A DNA stretch of 58,532 bases from positions 1 through 58,532 of the forward strand of contig JAUNDV010000002.1 in assembly GCA_030525875.1 (NCBI GenBank), written 5' to 3'. The translations under genes and the position numbers were made by a program. Under the pieces are notes generated by a model, which worked only from the letters and a program-made list of their open reading frames with translations, was not told the origin of the DNA and did no database searches. The DNA comes from Eubacteriales bacterium (lineage in GTDB: Bacteria > Bacillota > Clostridia > Lachnospirales > Lachnospiraceae). Every line of letters starts with the position of its first letter. Within the stretch, counting starts at the first letter, position 1. Below are positions 49,697 to 58,471 of this stretch, piece after piece.

Positions 49697-51218
49697 AAGT
49701 AAATTTCATAGTTTTAATGAAAAATGGCGTTCTCTTAGCATCAAGGATAAAATAGGTGTACTTTTGGGAACGTCTATTTTGTCTATTTTGGTTTCTATTG
49801 CCTTAACTGTATTTATTTTGTTGTTTACAACACAGAACTTTAAGGTTCTGCTGGATGACAATATCAGATGCTATAACTACGTAGATGCGATTCAAAAGGA
49901 AGATATTGCGTTCAGACAATATACAAAATACAGAACAGAGGACAATAAGATAAATTACGAAAAGGCCGTTTCGGAAACCAGGGAAGCTATATCAAATCTG
50001 CCTTATGATTATAAACGGATAGGTCCTCAAAGATTTGCCAAGACATGGAATATAAAGTCGGCATATAAAGAATATTCAAGACTTAATGAAAGAGTGCTTA
50101 GCCTGAATGTGACAGACTGGAATTATATTACAGAGCTCTACAAGGTGTATAATATAAATACTTATCTTGTCACATATGGAAACAGTCTTATTGGAATGAC
50201 TCTCAAAGACAGCTCATTAATTTATCATGGAATGATAAAAAAATTCTACATTTTGCCAGCGATTACCTTTGTGCTTGCATTTATATATATTCTCATTGGA
50301 AAATTTCTCAATGGTCTTATAAATAAGTCTATTTCAGAGCCGGTTTATGAGCTTGCTGAGGCATCTGAGAGAATTGCAAGGAATGAATATGATTTCCCTG
50401 ATATTGAAATAGAAAACAGGGATGAGCTGTATATGCTTAGCAAAGCCTTCAATAAAATGAAGCAGTCAACGAAGAATTATATAAGTACCTTAGAGGAAAA
50501 ACAGATAATTGCTGACAAGCTTCATGAAGAGGAAATAGAAAAGCTGGAAGTTGAGCAGAAACTTGAAAGTCTTAATTTTGAGCTTCTAAAATCTCAGGTT
50601 AATCCGCATTTTCTTTTCAATACACTTAATATGATAGCCTGCAATGCCAGATTGGAGGATGCACCTGTAACAGTGCAGATGACAAATGCGCTAGGAGAAC
50701 TGTTCAGATATAGCTTAAGAACAAGGCAGTCGGTGGTTATACTCTCGCAGGAGTTAAATATGCTTGAACAGTATATCTATATCCAGAAGATGAGATTTGG
50801 AGACAGAATGGAGTTTGAGTTAAACTGCAATGCTGACAGCCAGAAGGTTATGATACCTCCTTTTACACTTCAGCCTATAGTTGAAAACTGTATAGTACAC
50901 GGGCTTCAGGGCAAGGAAGACGGCGGCAAGGTAAATATAGACATCAACAATACAGAAAATGGAGTAGCCATAGATATAAGCGATAACGGAAAGGGAATAT
51001 CAGAAGAAAAGCTTAAAGAAATAACTGAAAATATAAAGAAAAAAAGAACCTCTAATGTTGGCATAGGCCTTGGAAACATTTACAGGATCTTTTTATCCAT
51101 GTATGGTGAAAAGTGCGAATTTAAAATAACAAGTACACAAAATGTTGGAACAAGGATACATATTTTGATACCGGAGGGAAATGATTATGAGACAGTATCA
51201 AATCTTGATAGCAGATGA
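49683..51218 (+). CDS. YesM-like sensor histidine kinase
   Basis: A 511-residue membrane kinase of the LytS/YesM group. A cytoplasmic N-terminus, helix at about 24-46, extracytoplasmic sensor to about 180, helix at about 184-207, HAMP (about 210-262), coiled coil, His_kinase domain with PHFLFNTLN (His309) and an ATPase domain with DNGKGI and GIGLGNIYR. The start is TTG 49683 with AAGGA eight bases upstream inside dnaB. It overlaps the response-regulator gene and precedes a TRAP transporter, so it probably senses the transported solute. Confidence 0.93.
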   Translation: MLKDKSKFHSFNEKWRSLSIKDKIGVLLGTSILSILVSIALTVFILLFTTQNFKVLLDDNIRCYNYVDAIQKEDIAFRQYTKYRTEDNKINYEKAVSETREAISNLPYDYKRIGPQRFAKTWNIKSAYKEYSRLNERVLSLNVTDWNYITELYKVYNINTYLVTYGNSLIGMTLKDSSLIYHGMIKKFYILPAITFVLAFIYILIGKFLNGLINKSISEPVYELAEASERIARNEYDFPDIEIENRDELYMLSKAFNKMKQSTKNYISTLEEKQIIADKLHEEEIEKLEVEQKLESLNFELLKSQVNPHFLFNTLNMIACNARLEDAPVTVQMTNALGELFRYSLRTRQSVVILSQELNMLEQYIYIQKMRFGDRMEFELNCNADSQKVMIPPFTLQPIVENCIVHGLQGKEDGGKVNIDINNTENGVAIDISDNGKGISEEKLKEITENIKKKRTSNVGIGLGNIYRIFLSMYGEKCEFKITSTQNVGTRIHILIPEGNDYETVSNLDSR

Positions 51219-51948
51219 TGAGCAGATAGAACGACTGGTTCTTCGTACAACTTTGGAAAAACATTTTTCTGAGCAGTGCACGATATATGAAGCAAAAAAT
51301 GGAAAAGAAGCAATAGCAGTTGCAAGAGAAAAACAACTGGATGCGGTTATACTCGATATAGAGATGCCGGGTATAGATGGTTTGCAGGCGGCTGAAGAAA
51401 TAAGAAAGATGTATTCCAGATGCAGTATTATATTCCTTACGGCCTTTGATGATTTTGGCTATGCCAAGAAGGCGATAAGTGTAAGAGCTCTGGACTATCT
51501 TTTAAAGCCATTTAATGAGAGCGAGCTGTTTGCTGTAGTGGAAGAAGCGTTGAGAATAGCTGATGAAGTAAAGCCGGACAACGTAAATGCAAGAAATAAA
51601 TATGACAGTGACGAGCTTGAAGGCGGAAGACAGGCTGCAATCGCAGAGAAAATGAAGGAATACATTGAAGATAATTACGTGCGTGAGATATCAATGCAGG
51701 ATGCGGCTTCATTTTTTGGATATTCAGATGCTTATTTCTGCAAGCTGTTCAAGCAGACTTTTGGAAAGAGCTTTATAACCTATCTTGCTGATTACAGAGT
51801 TGAAAAAGCAAAGGAGCTTCTGCTAAAGACAGATAAAAATGTCAGAGAAGTAAGTGAAGCTGTAGGCTATCAGGATGCAAATTATTTTGCGAAAGTATTT
51901 AAGAGAGTTACAGGAAAAAGCCCTTCAGAATATAAAAATAAGGAATAG
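51187..51948 (+). CDS. YesN-like response regulator, AraC-type output
   Basis: A 253-residue response regulator. The receiver (about 1-120) has the acidic ADDEQ cluster, phospho-acceptor Asp57 in VILDIEMPGIDG, LTAFDD and Lys in LLKPF. The C-terminus (about 150-250) is an AraC-type double helix-turn-helix (ISMQDAASFFGYSDAYFCKL, REVSEAVGYQDANYFAKVF). ATG 51181 is in frame, but GGAGGG spacing fits 51187. It likely activates the TRAP genes downstream, whose promoter has a good -10 and poor -35. Confidence 0.94.
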   Translation: MRQYQILIADDEQIERLVLRTTLEKHFSEQCTIYEAKNGKEAIAVAREKQLDAVILDIEMPGIDGLQAAEEIRKMYSRCSIIFLTAFDDFGYAKKAISVRALDYLLKPFNESELFAVVEEALRIADEVKPDNVNARNKYDSDELEGGRQAAIAEKMKEYIEDNYVREISMQDAASFFGYSDAYFCKLFKQTFGKSFITYLADYRVEKAKELLLKTDKNVREVSEAVGYQDANYFAKVFKRVTGKSPSEYKNKE

Positions 51949-52048
51949 CAGATGTAATTTAACATTAAATAAAGAAAATATTAATTTTGGACAAAATAAT
52001 GCTAAGATTATATAAAAAAATTACTTTTATTATGCGAAATACTTGTAT

Positions 52049-52054
52049 TATAAT
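52049..52054 (+). promoter_or_regulatory. -10 box of the TRAP operon promoter
   Basis: TATAAT without a recognisable -35, flanked by TTGTAT (52043-52048) and ATACAA (52061-52066). The weak -35 fits activation by the adjacent AraC-type regulator. Confidence 0.5.
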
Positions 52055-52146
52055 AGAGACATACAAAGATGTAGTGCAAAATACATAAAAAAATAAATAT
52101 GAGGAGCACGAAGTATGTTCCTTAAAGATAAATGGAGGGAAAAGAT

Positions 52147-53259
52147 ATGAAAAAAACATTAGCAGTGCTTATGGCATCAGCAATGGTTCTTTCACTTGCA
52201 GCTTGTGGCGGCAAGAAGGAAGAGACAACAGCAGCAGCAACAGAGGCAGCTACAGAAGCTGCAACAGAAGCGGCTACAGAGGCAGCAAGTGAGGAGGCTG
52301 CAGAAGGAGAAGAGGCAGCAGTAGGTGATGTTGCTAATGATCCTGAGGTTACTTTAGTTTATGCTGAGGTTAACCCACTCGACACAATCGTTGGAAAGAC
52401 AGGAACCTACTTCAAGGAGCAGGTTGAGAAGCTTTCAGGCGGATCAGTAAAGATCGACCTTCAGGCAGCAGGTGTTCTTGGATCAGAGAACGACGTTCTT
52501 GATACAATGCTTGGTGGCGCTGGAACAATCGATATGTCCCGTATTTCAGCTTTCGCTCTTACAAGCTACGGCGGAAAGAAGTCATCACTTCTTACAGTTC
52601 CTTATACCTTCGAGAGCAGAGACCACTTCTGGAATTTTGCTACATCAGATCTTGCTAAGGAATTCCTTATGGAGCCTTATGAGAATGGAACAGAGCTTAG
52701 AGGTCTTTTCTATGGTGAGGAAGGATTCAGACACTTCTTTACAAACAAGGAGATCAAGGGACTTGAGGATCTTAAGGGCATGAAGCTCCGTGTTTCTAAC
52801 GACCCTGTTATGACAGGTATGGTTGAGGGTCTTGGAGCATATCCAACAGTTATAGCATTTGGTGAGCTTTATTCAGCACTTCAGACAGGTGTTTGTGACG
52901 GAGCTGAGCAGCCAATCGCTAACTACAAGTCAAATGCATTCCCAGAGGTTGCTAACAACCTTATCCTTGATGGACATACAATCGGAGCTATCCAGGTAGT
53001 TATCACAGAGGAAGCTTGGAACAAGCTTACACCAGCACAGCAGGATGTTATCATGCAGGCTTCAGAGCTTACATCACAGTACAACAGAGAGATCTCTGAA
53101 GAGGCTGAAAATGAGGTTCTTGAGCAGTTAAAGGCTGATGGATGCAATGTAATCGAAGTTACAGATAAGAAGCCATGGCAGGATGCATGTAAGGATATCA
53201 TCGAGTCAGCAACAGCTGATCAGGCAGATCTTTACCAGCAGATCCTTGATATGAAGTAA
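52147..53259 (+). CDS. dctP: TRAP transporter substrate-binding lipoprotein (DctP family), first
   Basis: A 370-residue extracytoplasmic binding protein. A lipobox LSLAACGG near residue 16-23 is followed by a linker of Ala-Thr-Glu repeats (EAAT units, residues about 30-58) that tethers the domain to the membrane. The mature DctP fold has GLEDLKGMKLRVSNDPVM with the carboxylate-binding Arg, and GELYSALQTGVCDGAEQP. GGAGGG precedes ATG 52147. It binds an organic or sugar acid. The large-to-small order is dctP-Q-M plus a second binding protein. Confidence 0.95.
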   Translation: MKKTLAVLMASAMVLSLAACGGKKEETTAAATEAATEAATEAATEAASEEAAEGEEAAVGDVANDPEVTLVYAEVNPLDTIVGKTGTYFKEQVEKLSGGSVKIDLQAAGVLGSENDVLDTMLGGAGTIDMSRISAFALTSYGGKKSSLLTVPYTFESRDHFWNFATSDLAKEFLMEPYENGTELRGLFYGEEGFRHFFTNKEIKGLEDLKGMKLRVSNDPVMTGMVEGLGAYPTVIAFGELYSALQTGVCDGAEQPIANYKSNAFPEVANNLILDGHTIGAIQVVITEEAWNKLTPAQQDVIMQASELTSQYNREISEEAENEVLEQLKADGCNVIEVTDKKPWQDACKDIIESATADQADLYQQILDMK

Positions 53260-53303
53260 TTATCATATCTTTAATTTAAGAAGCTAAACATTTGATTTTT
53301 ATT

Positions 53304-53338
53304 AAGGCACAGGGGTCGCCTTGTGACCTCTGTGCCTT
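53304..53338 (+). repeat. stem-loop between dctP and dctQ
   Basis: 14-bp stem AAGGCACAGGGGTC/GACCTCTGTGCCTT with one G-U and a 7-base loop, no T tract. It may protect the dctP mRNA 3' end so that the binding protein is made in excess over the permease. Confidence 0.75.
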
Positions 53339-53366
53339 ATGTATTAAACAGATAGGGGGGAAATAA

Positions 53367-53888
53367 ATGCCGGCTATATTTGAAAAGCTAGATAAAATCA
53401 GACCAATATATGACATGGTTTATAAAATTGTATTGGTTTTATGTAAGCTGTTGCTTATTGCAGATATCGCTATCACAACTTTTTCTGTATGCGGAAGACA
53501 TATTCCTTTCATCCCTGATCCTGCCTGGTCAGAAGAGGTAGTACTTACTCTTATGTCATACATGGCAGTTCTTTCAGCAGCACTTGCTATAAGAAGGGGA
53601 GCACATATAAGAATGACAGCCTTTGATAACTATCTTCCTAAGAATGTATTGAAGGGACTGGACATTTTATCTGATATAGCTGTTTTTGCACTTGCAGTAA
53701 TAATGCTTGTTGTAGGATGGAAATATGCTATTCAGATCGGTGCGAGAGGAACATATATCAGTATGCCTACAGTTTCAAAATTCTGGATGTATTTTCCGGT
53801 ACCACTTGCTGGAATTGCAATGATCGTTTTTGAAATTGAAGCTATTTACAACCATATTAAAGCATTTTACGTAAAGGAGGAAAATTAA
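53367..53888 (+). CDS. dctQ: TRAP transporter small permease (DctQ)
   Basis: A 173-residue membrane protein with four helices (about 23-45, 55-75, 95-118, 132-155) and the small-permease pattern PDPAWSEEVVLTLMSYMAVLS. It stabilises the large permease. AGGGGGG precedes the ATG. It overlaps dctM by one base. Confidence 0.93.
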   Translation: MPAIFEKLDKIRPIYDMVYKIVLVLCKLLLIADIAITTFSVCGRHIPFIPDPAWSEEVVLTLMSYMAVLSAALAIRRGAHIRMTAFDNYLPKNVLKGLDILSDIAVFALAVIMLVVGWKYAIQIGARGTYISMPTVSKFWMYFPVPLAGIAMIVFEIEAIYNHIKAFYVKEEN

Positions 53889-55180
53889 TGGACGTTAATA
53901 CAACAGCAATCTTTGTATTGATTGGAAGCTTTTTCCTCATGATTTTTCTGAGGTTCCCTATTGCTTATGCAGTAGGTCTTGCATCAATTTTCTGCCTCTT
54001 AGTTCAGGGGCTTCCTCTTGCTACTATATGCCAGTATATGGTTAAGGGAATCAGTTCATTTGGATTAATGGCAGTACCATTCTTTATCACCATGGGTGTT
54101 CTCATGGGAAGCGGAGGAATTTCAGAAAAGCTCATTGCACTTGCAAATGCCTGTGTAGGCTGGATGAGAGGTGGAATGGCAATGGTTAATATCGTTGCTT
54201 CATACTTCTTTGGTGGAATTTCAGGATCTGCATCAGCTGATACAGCATCACTTGGAACAATACTTATCCCTATGATGGTAGATCAGGGATATGACGCTGA
54301 TTTCTCAACAGCAGTAACTATTACCTCATCATGTGAGGGACTTCTTGTTCCGCCTAGCCATAACATGGTTATCTACGCTACAACAGCAGGTGGAGTTTCT
54401 GTAGGATCACTTTTCCTTGCTGGATATATTCCGGGAGCTTTGCTTGCTATTTCCCTGATGGTTGGATCATATATCATTTCAGTAAAGAGAAACTATCCAA
54501 AGGGAGAGAAATTCTCAATTAAGAACCTTTTCAAACAGTTAAGCGTATCAATATGGGCGCTTGCAGCAGTTCTTATCGTAGTAGTTGGTGTAGTTGGTGG
54601 TGTATTTACAGCTACAGAGTCAGCTGCTATAGCCGTTGTATACAGCCTTATAGTTTCAGTATTTGTTTACAAGGGACTTACATGGAGAGGCGTATGGGAT
54701 GCACTTGATGAGTGTGTAAACACCTTATCTATAGTACTTATACTTATTGCAACTTCAGCAGTATTTGGATTCTGTCTTACAAGACTTCATGTTCCTGACA
54801 TTGCAGCCCAGGCTATAACAGGAATTACAGATAATCCTATTATACTTGCACTTTTACTTAACCTTATTTTGCTTGTACTTGGATGTATTATGGATATGGC
54901 ACCGATCATTCTTATCGCAACACCTATCCTTCTTCCAATTGCAACTTCAATAGGAATTGATCCGGTACAGTTTGGTATAATGGTTGTCCTTAACTGTGGT
55001 ATTGGTCTGTTAACACCTCCTGTAGGAGCGGTTCTGTTCATTGGATCAGCTATTGCAAAGCTTCCTATGGAGAAGGTTGTTAAGGCTACCTTACCATTCT
55101 ATGTATGTATGCTTATTACACTTTTACTGGTTACATTTATCCCAGGAATAAGCTTAATACTTCCAACTTTATTTGGATAA
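53888..55180 (+). CDS. dctM: TRAP transporter large permease (DctM)
   Basis: A 430-residue, about twelve-helix permease that couples Na+ to substrate uptake. Typical motifs are FGLMAVPFFITMGVLMGSGG, FFGGISGSASADTASLG, and late GCIMDMAPIILIATPILLP with NCGIGLLTPPVGAVLF. AAAGGAGG precedes the ATG. It is translationally coupled to dctQ and followed three bases later by a second dctP-type gene. Confidence 0.95.
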   Translation: MDVNTTAIFVLIGSFFLMIFLRFPIAYAVGLASIFCLLVQGLPLATICQYMVKGISSFGLMAVPFFITMGVLMGSGGISEKLIALANACVGWMRGGMAMVNIVASYFFGGISGSASADTASLGTILIPMMVDQGYDADFSTAVTITSSCEGLLVPPSHNMVIYATTAGGVSVGSLFLAGYIPGALLAISLMVGSYIISVKRNYPKGEKFSIKNLFKQLSVSIWALAAVLIVVVGVVGGVFTATESAAIAVVYSLIVSVFVYKGLTWRGVWDALDECVNTLSIVLILIATSAVFGFCLTRLHVPDIAAQAITGITDNPIILALLLNLILLVLGCIMDMAPIILIATPILLPIATSIGIDPVQFGIMVVLNCGIGLLTPPVGAVLFIGSAIAKLPMEKVVKATLPFYVCMLITLLLVTFIPGISLILPTLFG

Positions 55181-55183
55181 TTT

Positions 55184-56206
55184 ATGATGAATAAAAAGAA
55201 AACAATAATATATAGTTTTTTATTCTTAGCAATAGGCTGTTTTTTAACAGCCTGTTTTGCTGATTATAAAGAAAAAAAACAGGATGAAGTAGTTCCGGAA
55301 TATGTCTTTACTTATGCAGATAACCAGACTGAAGACTATCCTACAGTACAGGCTGCGATATATTTTGCTGAGCTTGTAGAAGAGAGAACAAAAGGAAGAA
55401 TACAGATAGACATCAATGCAAATGCTGTGCTTGGTGACGAGAGCTCGGTTATGGAGCAGATGAAGTTTGGAGGAATTGATTTTGCGAGACTTTCGCTTAC
55501 TGTACTTGCTGAGGAAGAAGAAAGACTTAATGTACTCCAGCTTCCATACATTTACCGGGATGCAGAACATATGTGGAAGGTACTGGATGGAAGTACAGGA
55601 GATAAGTTTCTGGAGATCACAGAGACCACAGGACTGGTGGGGCTTTCCTGGTATGATGCAGGAGCAAGATCATTTTATACAAGTAAGAAACCGATAAGGA
55701 CAGCAGAGGATATAAAGGGGCTCAGGATAAGAGTAATCGATTCCAAACTCATGATAGACATGGTCAATGCTCTTGGGGCTGTGGCAGTTCCACTTTTATA
55801 TGATGAGGTGTATTCTGGAATGCAGACAGGTGTATTAGATGGAGCTGAAAATAATTTTCCTTCCTATGAGTCTATGAAGCACTATGAGGTGGCAGGCTAT
55901 TATACTTTGGATGAACACACAAGAGTGCCGGAGGTTCAGGCCGTTTCAGCGGTGACATGGAATAAGCTTTCGGAAAGTGACAGGAAGATTATAAGGAGCT
56001 GTGCTGAAGAGTCGGCTCTGTATGAAAGAGAACTGTGGAAGAAATATAATGAAGAGTCACTTGATAAGTTAAAGGCAAATGGTGCTGAAATAATAGAACT
56101 GCCTCAGTCGGAGATAGACAAGTTCAGAAAAGCTGTGCTGCCTCTTTATGAAAAATATTGTTCGGAATACATGGATCTTGTTGACGAAATTATAAATACT
56201 AAATAA
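55184..56206 (+). CDS. TRAP transporter substrate-binding lipoprotein (DctP family), second
   Basis: A 340-residue DctP paralogue with a signal peptide and lipobox (FLTAC near residue 24) but no EAAT linker. The DctP motif IKGLRIRVIDSKLMIDMVN keeps the carboxylate-binding Arg, and the following LLYDEVYSGMQTGVLDGAEN is standard. It begins three bases after dctM with no strong SD, so it relies on coupling. A second binding protein in one TRAP operon may widen specificity or feed the YesM-like sensor. Confidence 0.93.
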   Translation: MMNKKKTIIYSFLFLAIGCFLTACFADYKEKKQDEVVPEYVFTYADNQTEDYPTVQAAIYFAELVEERTKGRIQIDINANAVLGDESSVMEQMKFGGIDFARLSLTVLAEEEERLNVLQLPYIYRDAEHMWKVLDGSTGDKFLEITETTGLVGLSWYDAGARSFYTSKKPIRTAEDIKGLRIRVIDSKLMIDMVNALGAVAVPLLYDEVYSGMQTGVLDGAENNFPSYESMKHYEVAGYYTLDEHTRVPEVQAVSAVTWNKLSESDRKIIRSCAEESALYERELWKKYNEESLDKLKANGAEIIELPQSEIDKFRKAVLPLYEKYCSEYMDLVDEIINTK

Positions 56207-56283
56207 TGGATGTGCGGGAAAGATATCGCATAAAATAAAATTCAATTAAGTTTATTATAAAATGAATAAGTACGGAAAATGAA

Positions 56284-56342
56284 AAGGAGCTGTTGCCTCA
56301 CAGATGTGAATTCTCATCTATTTTTTGCAACAGCTCCTTTTA
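56284..56342 (+). terminator. terminator of the TRAP operon
   Basis: 13-bp stem AAGGAGCTGTTGC/GCAACAGCTCCTT (56284-56296, 56327-56339) around a 30-base interior with a smaller AGATG/CATCT hairpin, then TTT. Confidence 0.8.
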
Positions 56343-56394
56343 TGTTTCATCTTAAGCTGCTATGACACAGCTGGTTTTGAAATAGTTAATAAAA

Positions 56395-56595
56395 TTATCT
56401 TGTAGCAAGAATCTCATTGATCTGAGATACAAGCTCATCACAATTTATTCCGTGAACCATGCATGCTTCTGCAAGAGTTTCTCCCTGTGATGCTGGGCAA
56501 CCAAGGCAATGCATTCCTGCGCGCATAAGGATAGGTGCGATAATCTCGTCAGCCTGAATAAGTTCTCCGATAAGCATGTTCTTTTCAATCTGCAT
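56395..56595 (-). CDS. DUF1858 (hybrid-cluster-associated redox disulfide) protein
   Basis: A 66-residue DUF1858 protein. The family motif GMHCLGCPASQGETLAEAC contains the conserved CxxC. Members are small redox proteins, often fused or linked to hybrid-cluster proteins, but none is in this window. AAAGGAAG lies before the ATG. It is on the same strand as mecA, 37 bp downstream of it. Confidence 0.9.
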   Translation of the reverse strand: MQIEKNMLIGELIQADEIIAPILMRAGMHCLGCPASQGETLAEACMVHGINCDELVSQINEILATR

Positions 56596-56632
56596 TTTTT
56601 TCTTCCTTTCGATTTAAAAAATATCTTTTAGT

Positions 56633-57442
56633 TTAAATACTTGCAAGTTTTTGAATAGCCCTGTCCTTGCTTATAACCGTATAATGCTCTTCATAATATG
56701 CAAGAGAGTTGTCAGTAGTCTTTATCTTACGGCCATATTCAGCAATGAGGTTACATACCTTGGCAAAATCATCATCAGGCAAAATCTGACTTCTGATGAC
56801 AAGGACGTAACAGCTTCCGTCAGGTCTTTTGTACAAGGTTGAATATCCTTTAAATAGCTTTGCTGCTTTAGATGCTGTAATAGCCTGATCAAGATCGTCA
56901 AAAGCAAAGGCTCTGAAGGTCTGTGAATATGAAGGTGCTTCATAATTATCTGAAGCTTTATTGTCTGAGATCTTGTTGTCTGAGACTCTGTTATCTGTGA
57001 CTGAGATATTAACCTCAGGACCTCCCGGAATTTTTGCCTTGATTGAGTCAAGCTTTGATGGGTCAGCTTTAATTTGTGACAACAAAGTATCAGCACCCTC
57101 CAAAATCTCGGTTGTAAGCTTCTTTATCCAGTCTTCGGCTCCGCTTTTTGGTGGAGCAGCAGAAAACTTTGAGAATCTTGTATCAAGCTCTTCAGGATCG
57201 TCTACCTTTGTGATAATGAGCTGAATTGAATTTCCACCCATAGGAATAGCTTCTATCATTATTGGGGTGTTTTCAGCGTCAAAGCCTACTTCAGCATTTG
57301 CCTTCTGCATCATCTCATTAAAAAGCTTGCGAGCCTTCTCAGAACCATATGCAAGCTCCTTGATATTAAGATTACGTATGCTAAGATCAAAGCTGCTAAG
57401 GATACATCTTATTGAATTTTCGTTAATTCTTTCTATTCTCAT
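56633..57442 (-). CDS. mecA: adaptor protein MecA
   Basis: MecA delivers substrates to the ClpC-ClpP protease. The 269-residue protein has the family start MRIERINENSIRCILSSFDL and N-terminal substrate-binding domain (about 1-90), a long linker with tandem Ser-Asp-Asn units (RVSDNKISDNKASDN, about 155-170), and the C-terminal ClpC-binding domain with FDDLDQAITASKAAK and SCYVLVI. GAGGT precedes the ATG. The length is slightly above the usual 210-250 because of the linker. Confidence 0.92.
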   Translation of the reverse strand: MRIERINENSIRCILSSFDLSIRNLNIKELAYGSEKARKLFNEMMQKANAEVGFDAENTPIMIEAIPMGGNSIQLIITKVDDPEELDTRFSKFSAAPPKSGAEDWIKKLTTEILEGADTLLSQIKADPSKLDSIKAKIPGGPEVNISVTDNRVSDNKISDNKASDNYEAPSYSQTFRAFAFDDLDQAITASKAAKLFKGYSTLYKRPDGSCYVLVIRSQILPDDDFAKVCNLIAEYGRKIKTTDNSLAYYEEHYTVISKDRAIQKLASI

Positions 57443-57659
57443 ATTTTACCTCGTACTTTATAATACAATAAAATATATAAAATATCAATTATGGTAAATA
57501 CATTTCACAAAGAGTTTAGAATTTGTGTTTTGGGCTTATGTTAACCGTTCCTAAAGCCAGCTTTGACAATTTAAATTACTGTATTATTATAATGAATATA
57601 AAGAAATCACATATAGACCCTGATCATACACATAATCTGAAATTCTAAGTTTCTTTAAG

Positions 57660-57681
57660 ACTATAGGGTATACACTATAGT
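57660..57681. repeat. 22-bp imperfect palindrome
   Basis: ACTATAGGGTATACACTATAG plus T reads the same on both strands except for one pair, centred on GTATAC. It lies in the 555-bp gap between mecA and the next plus-strand gene. It is likely a protein-binding site. Confidence 0.6.
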
Positions 57682-57837
57682 TTTATCATTAAATTCAATT
57701 TGACTGTATAATATACTGCTAAAGATATGCCATCGGAATACAATACCTTGCTAAAGCTGTCAATTGCGCTGAATATATGTATTTTTATAAAATTTGACAA
57801 AGGGTTTTAATAGGATTTCTTTATTAGAGGTACAAAG

Positions 57838-57956
57838 AAGCTCTTATATATCTGCATGAATTATTTTAAATCGGGAGCTGTTATATGGAATACAGATGTA
57901 GTAATTATTGCATTAAATATATATTTATGCAGATATATTAAGCCTGGGAGCTTATA
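57838..57956 (+). ncRNA. candidate structured leader RNA
   Basis: Long-range stem AAGCTC/GAGCTT (57838-57843, 57948-57953) plus a 12-bp helix (57846-57857 with 57927-57938) encloses 70 bases. A local hairpin GCATTAAATAT/ATATTTATGC (57910-57930) uses the same ATGC bases, so the two folds exclude each other. It ends about 40 bases before the small gene at 57998. TTGACA at 57794-57799 could be a -35, but its -10 is poor. The remaining upstream part of the gap is AT-rich and I see no gene in it. Confidence 0.4.
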
Positions 57957-57997
57957 AAAAAATTTAATATGTCATGGTTTTGTACCGGGAGGTAAAA

Positions 57998-58267
57998 ATG
58001 AATAAAAGGGGCAGGGATATCGATGACGAGGTTAAAAGAAGATATCTCGATAAGCTGAAAGAGTATAAGAAAAAGGGGGTCAGGGTGGTTATAGATGGCG
58101 ATGAGCTCCCTGAGAATGAATGGCATTGTATTTTTAATTATAATGAAGATACTAGTGATAAAAGCAAGATGTTCTATATGGCAGATTTTATAGCGGAGCC
58201 AGAAGGAGGACATATAAGTGAGGTGAGGTTTGATAAGATATGCATTAAAGATTTTACATTAAGATAG
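57998..58267 (+). CDS. small charged protein of unknown function
   Basis: I do not recognise this 89-residue soluble protein. It is rich in Lys, Asp and Glu, with an N-terminal basic helix (about 1-28, DDEVKRRYLDKLKEYKKKG) and a following beta-type region containing VRVVIDGDELPENEWHC. GGGAGG precedes ATG 57998; the in-frame ATG at 57974 has no SD. It stands alone between a candidate structured leader and a strong terminator. Confidence 0.75.
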   Translation: MNKRGRDIDDEVKRRYLDKLKEYKKKGVRVVIDGDELPENEWHCIFNYNEDTSDKSKMFYMADFIAEPEGGHISEVRFDKICIKDFTLR

Positions 58268-58330
58268 GATGGCTAAGTTAAGCCTTATATATTTTTTTAA
58301 CATAATACAATCGAATATGATTAACAAAGA

Positions 58331-58403
58331 AATCAACCTGAAAACTTAAGCAGATCTGCCCTGAAATTTAAGAAAGCTGTAGTTTTAGTCAGGTTGATTT
58401 TTT
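58331..58403 (+). terminator. large terminator after the small protein gene
   Basis: AATCAACCTG/CAGGTTGATT (58331-58340, 58390-58399) with inner AAAACT/AGTTTT (58341-58346, 58381-58386), then T6. Confidence 0.85.
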
Positions 58404-58423
58404 GAATGGAAAAATGATATACT
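58394..58423 (+). promoter_or_regulatory. promoter of the last partial gene
   Basis: TTGATT at 58394-58399 and TATACT at 58418-58423 (18-bp spacer). The -35 lies inside the terminator's T tract. Confidence 0.5.
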
Positions 58424-58471
58424 CATAAATATTGTAGGTATTAAAATATATATTACAGGTTTGGGGTTAAA

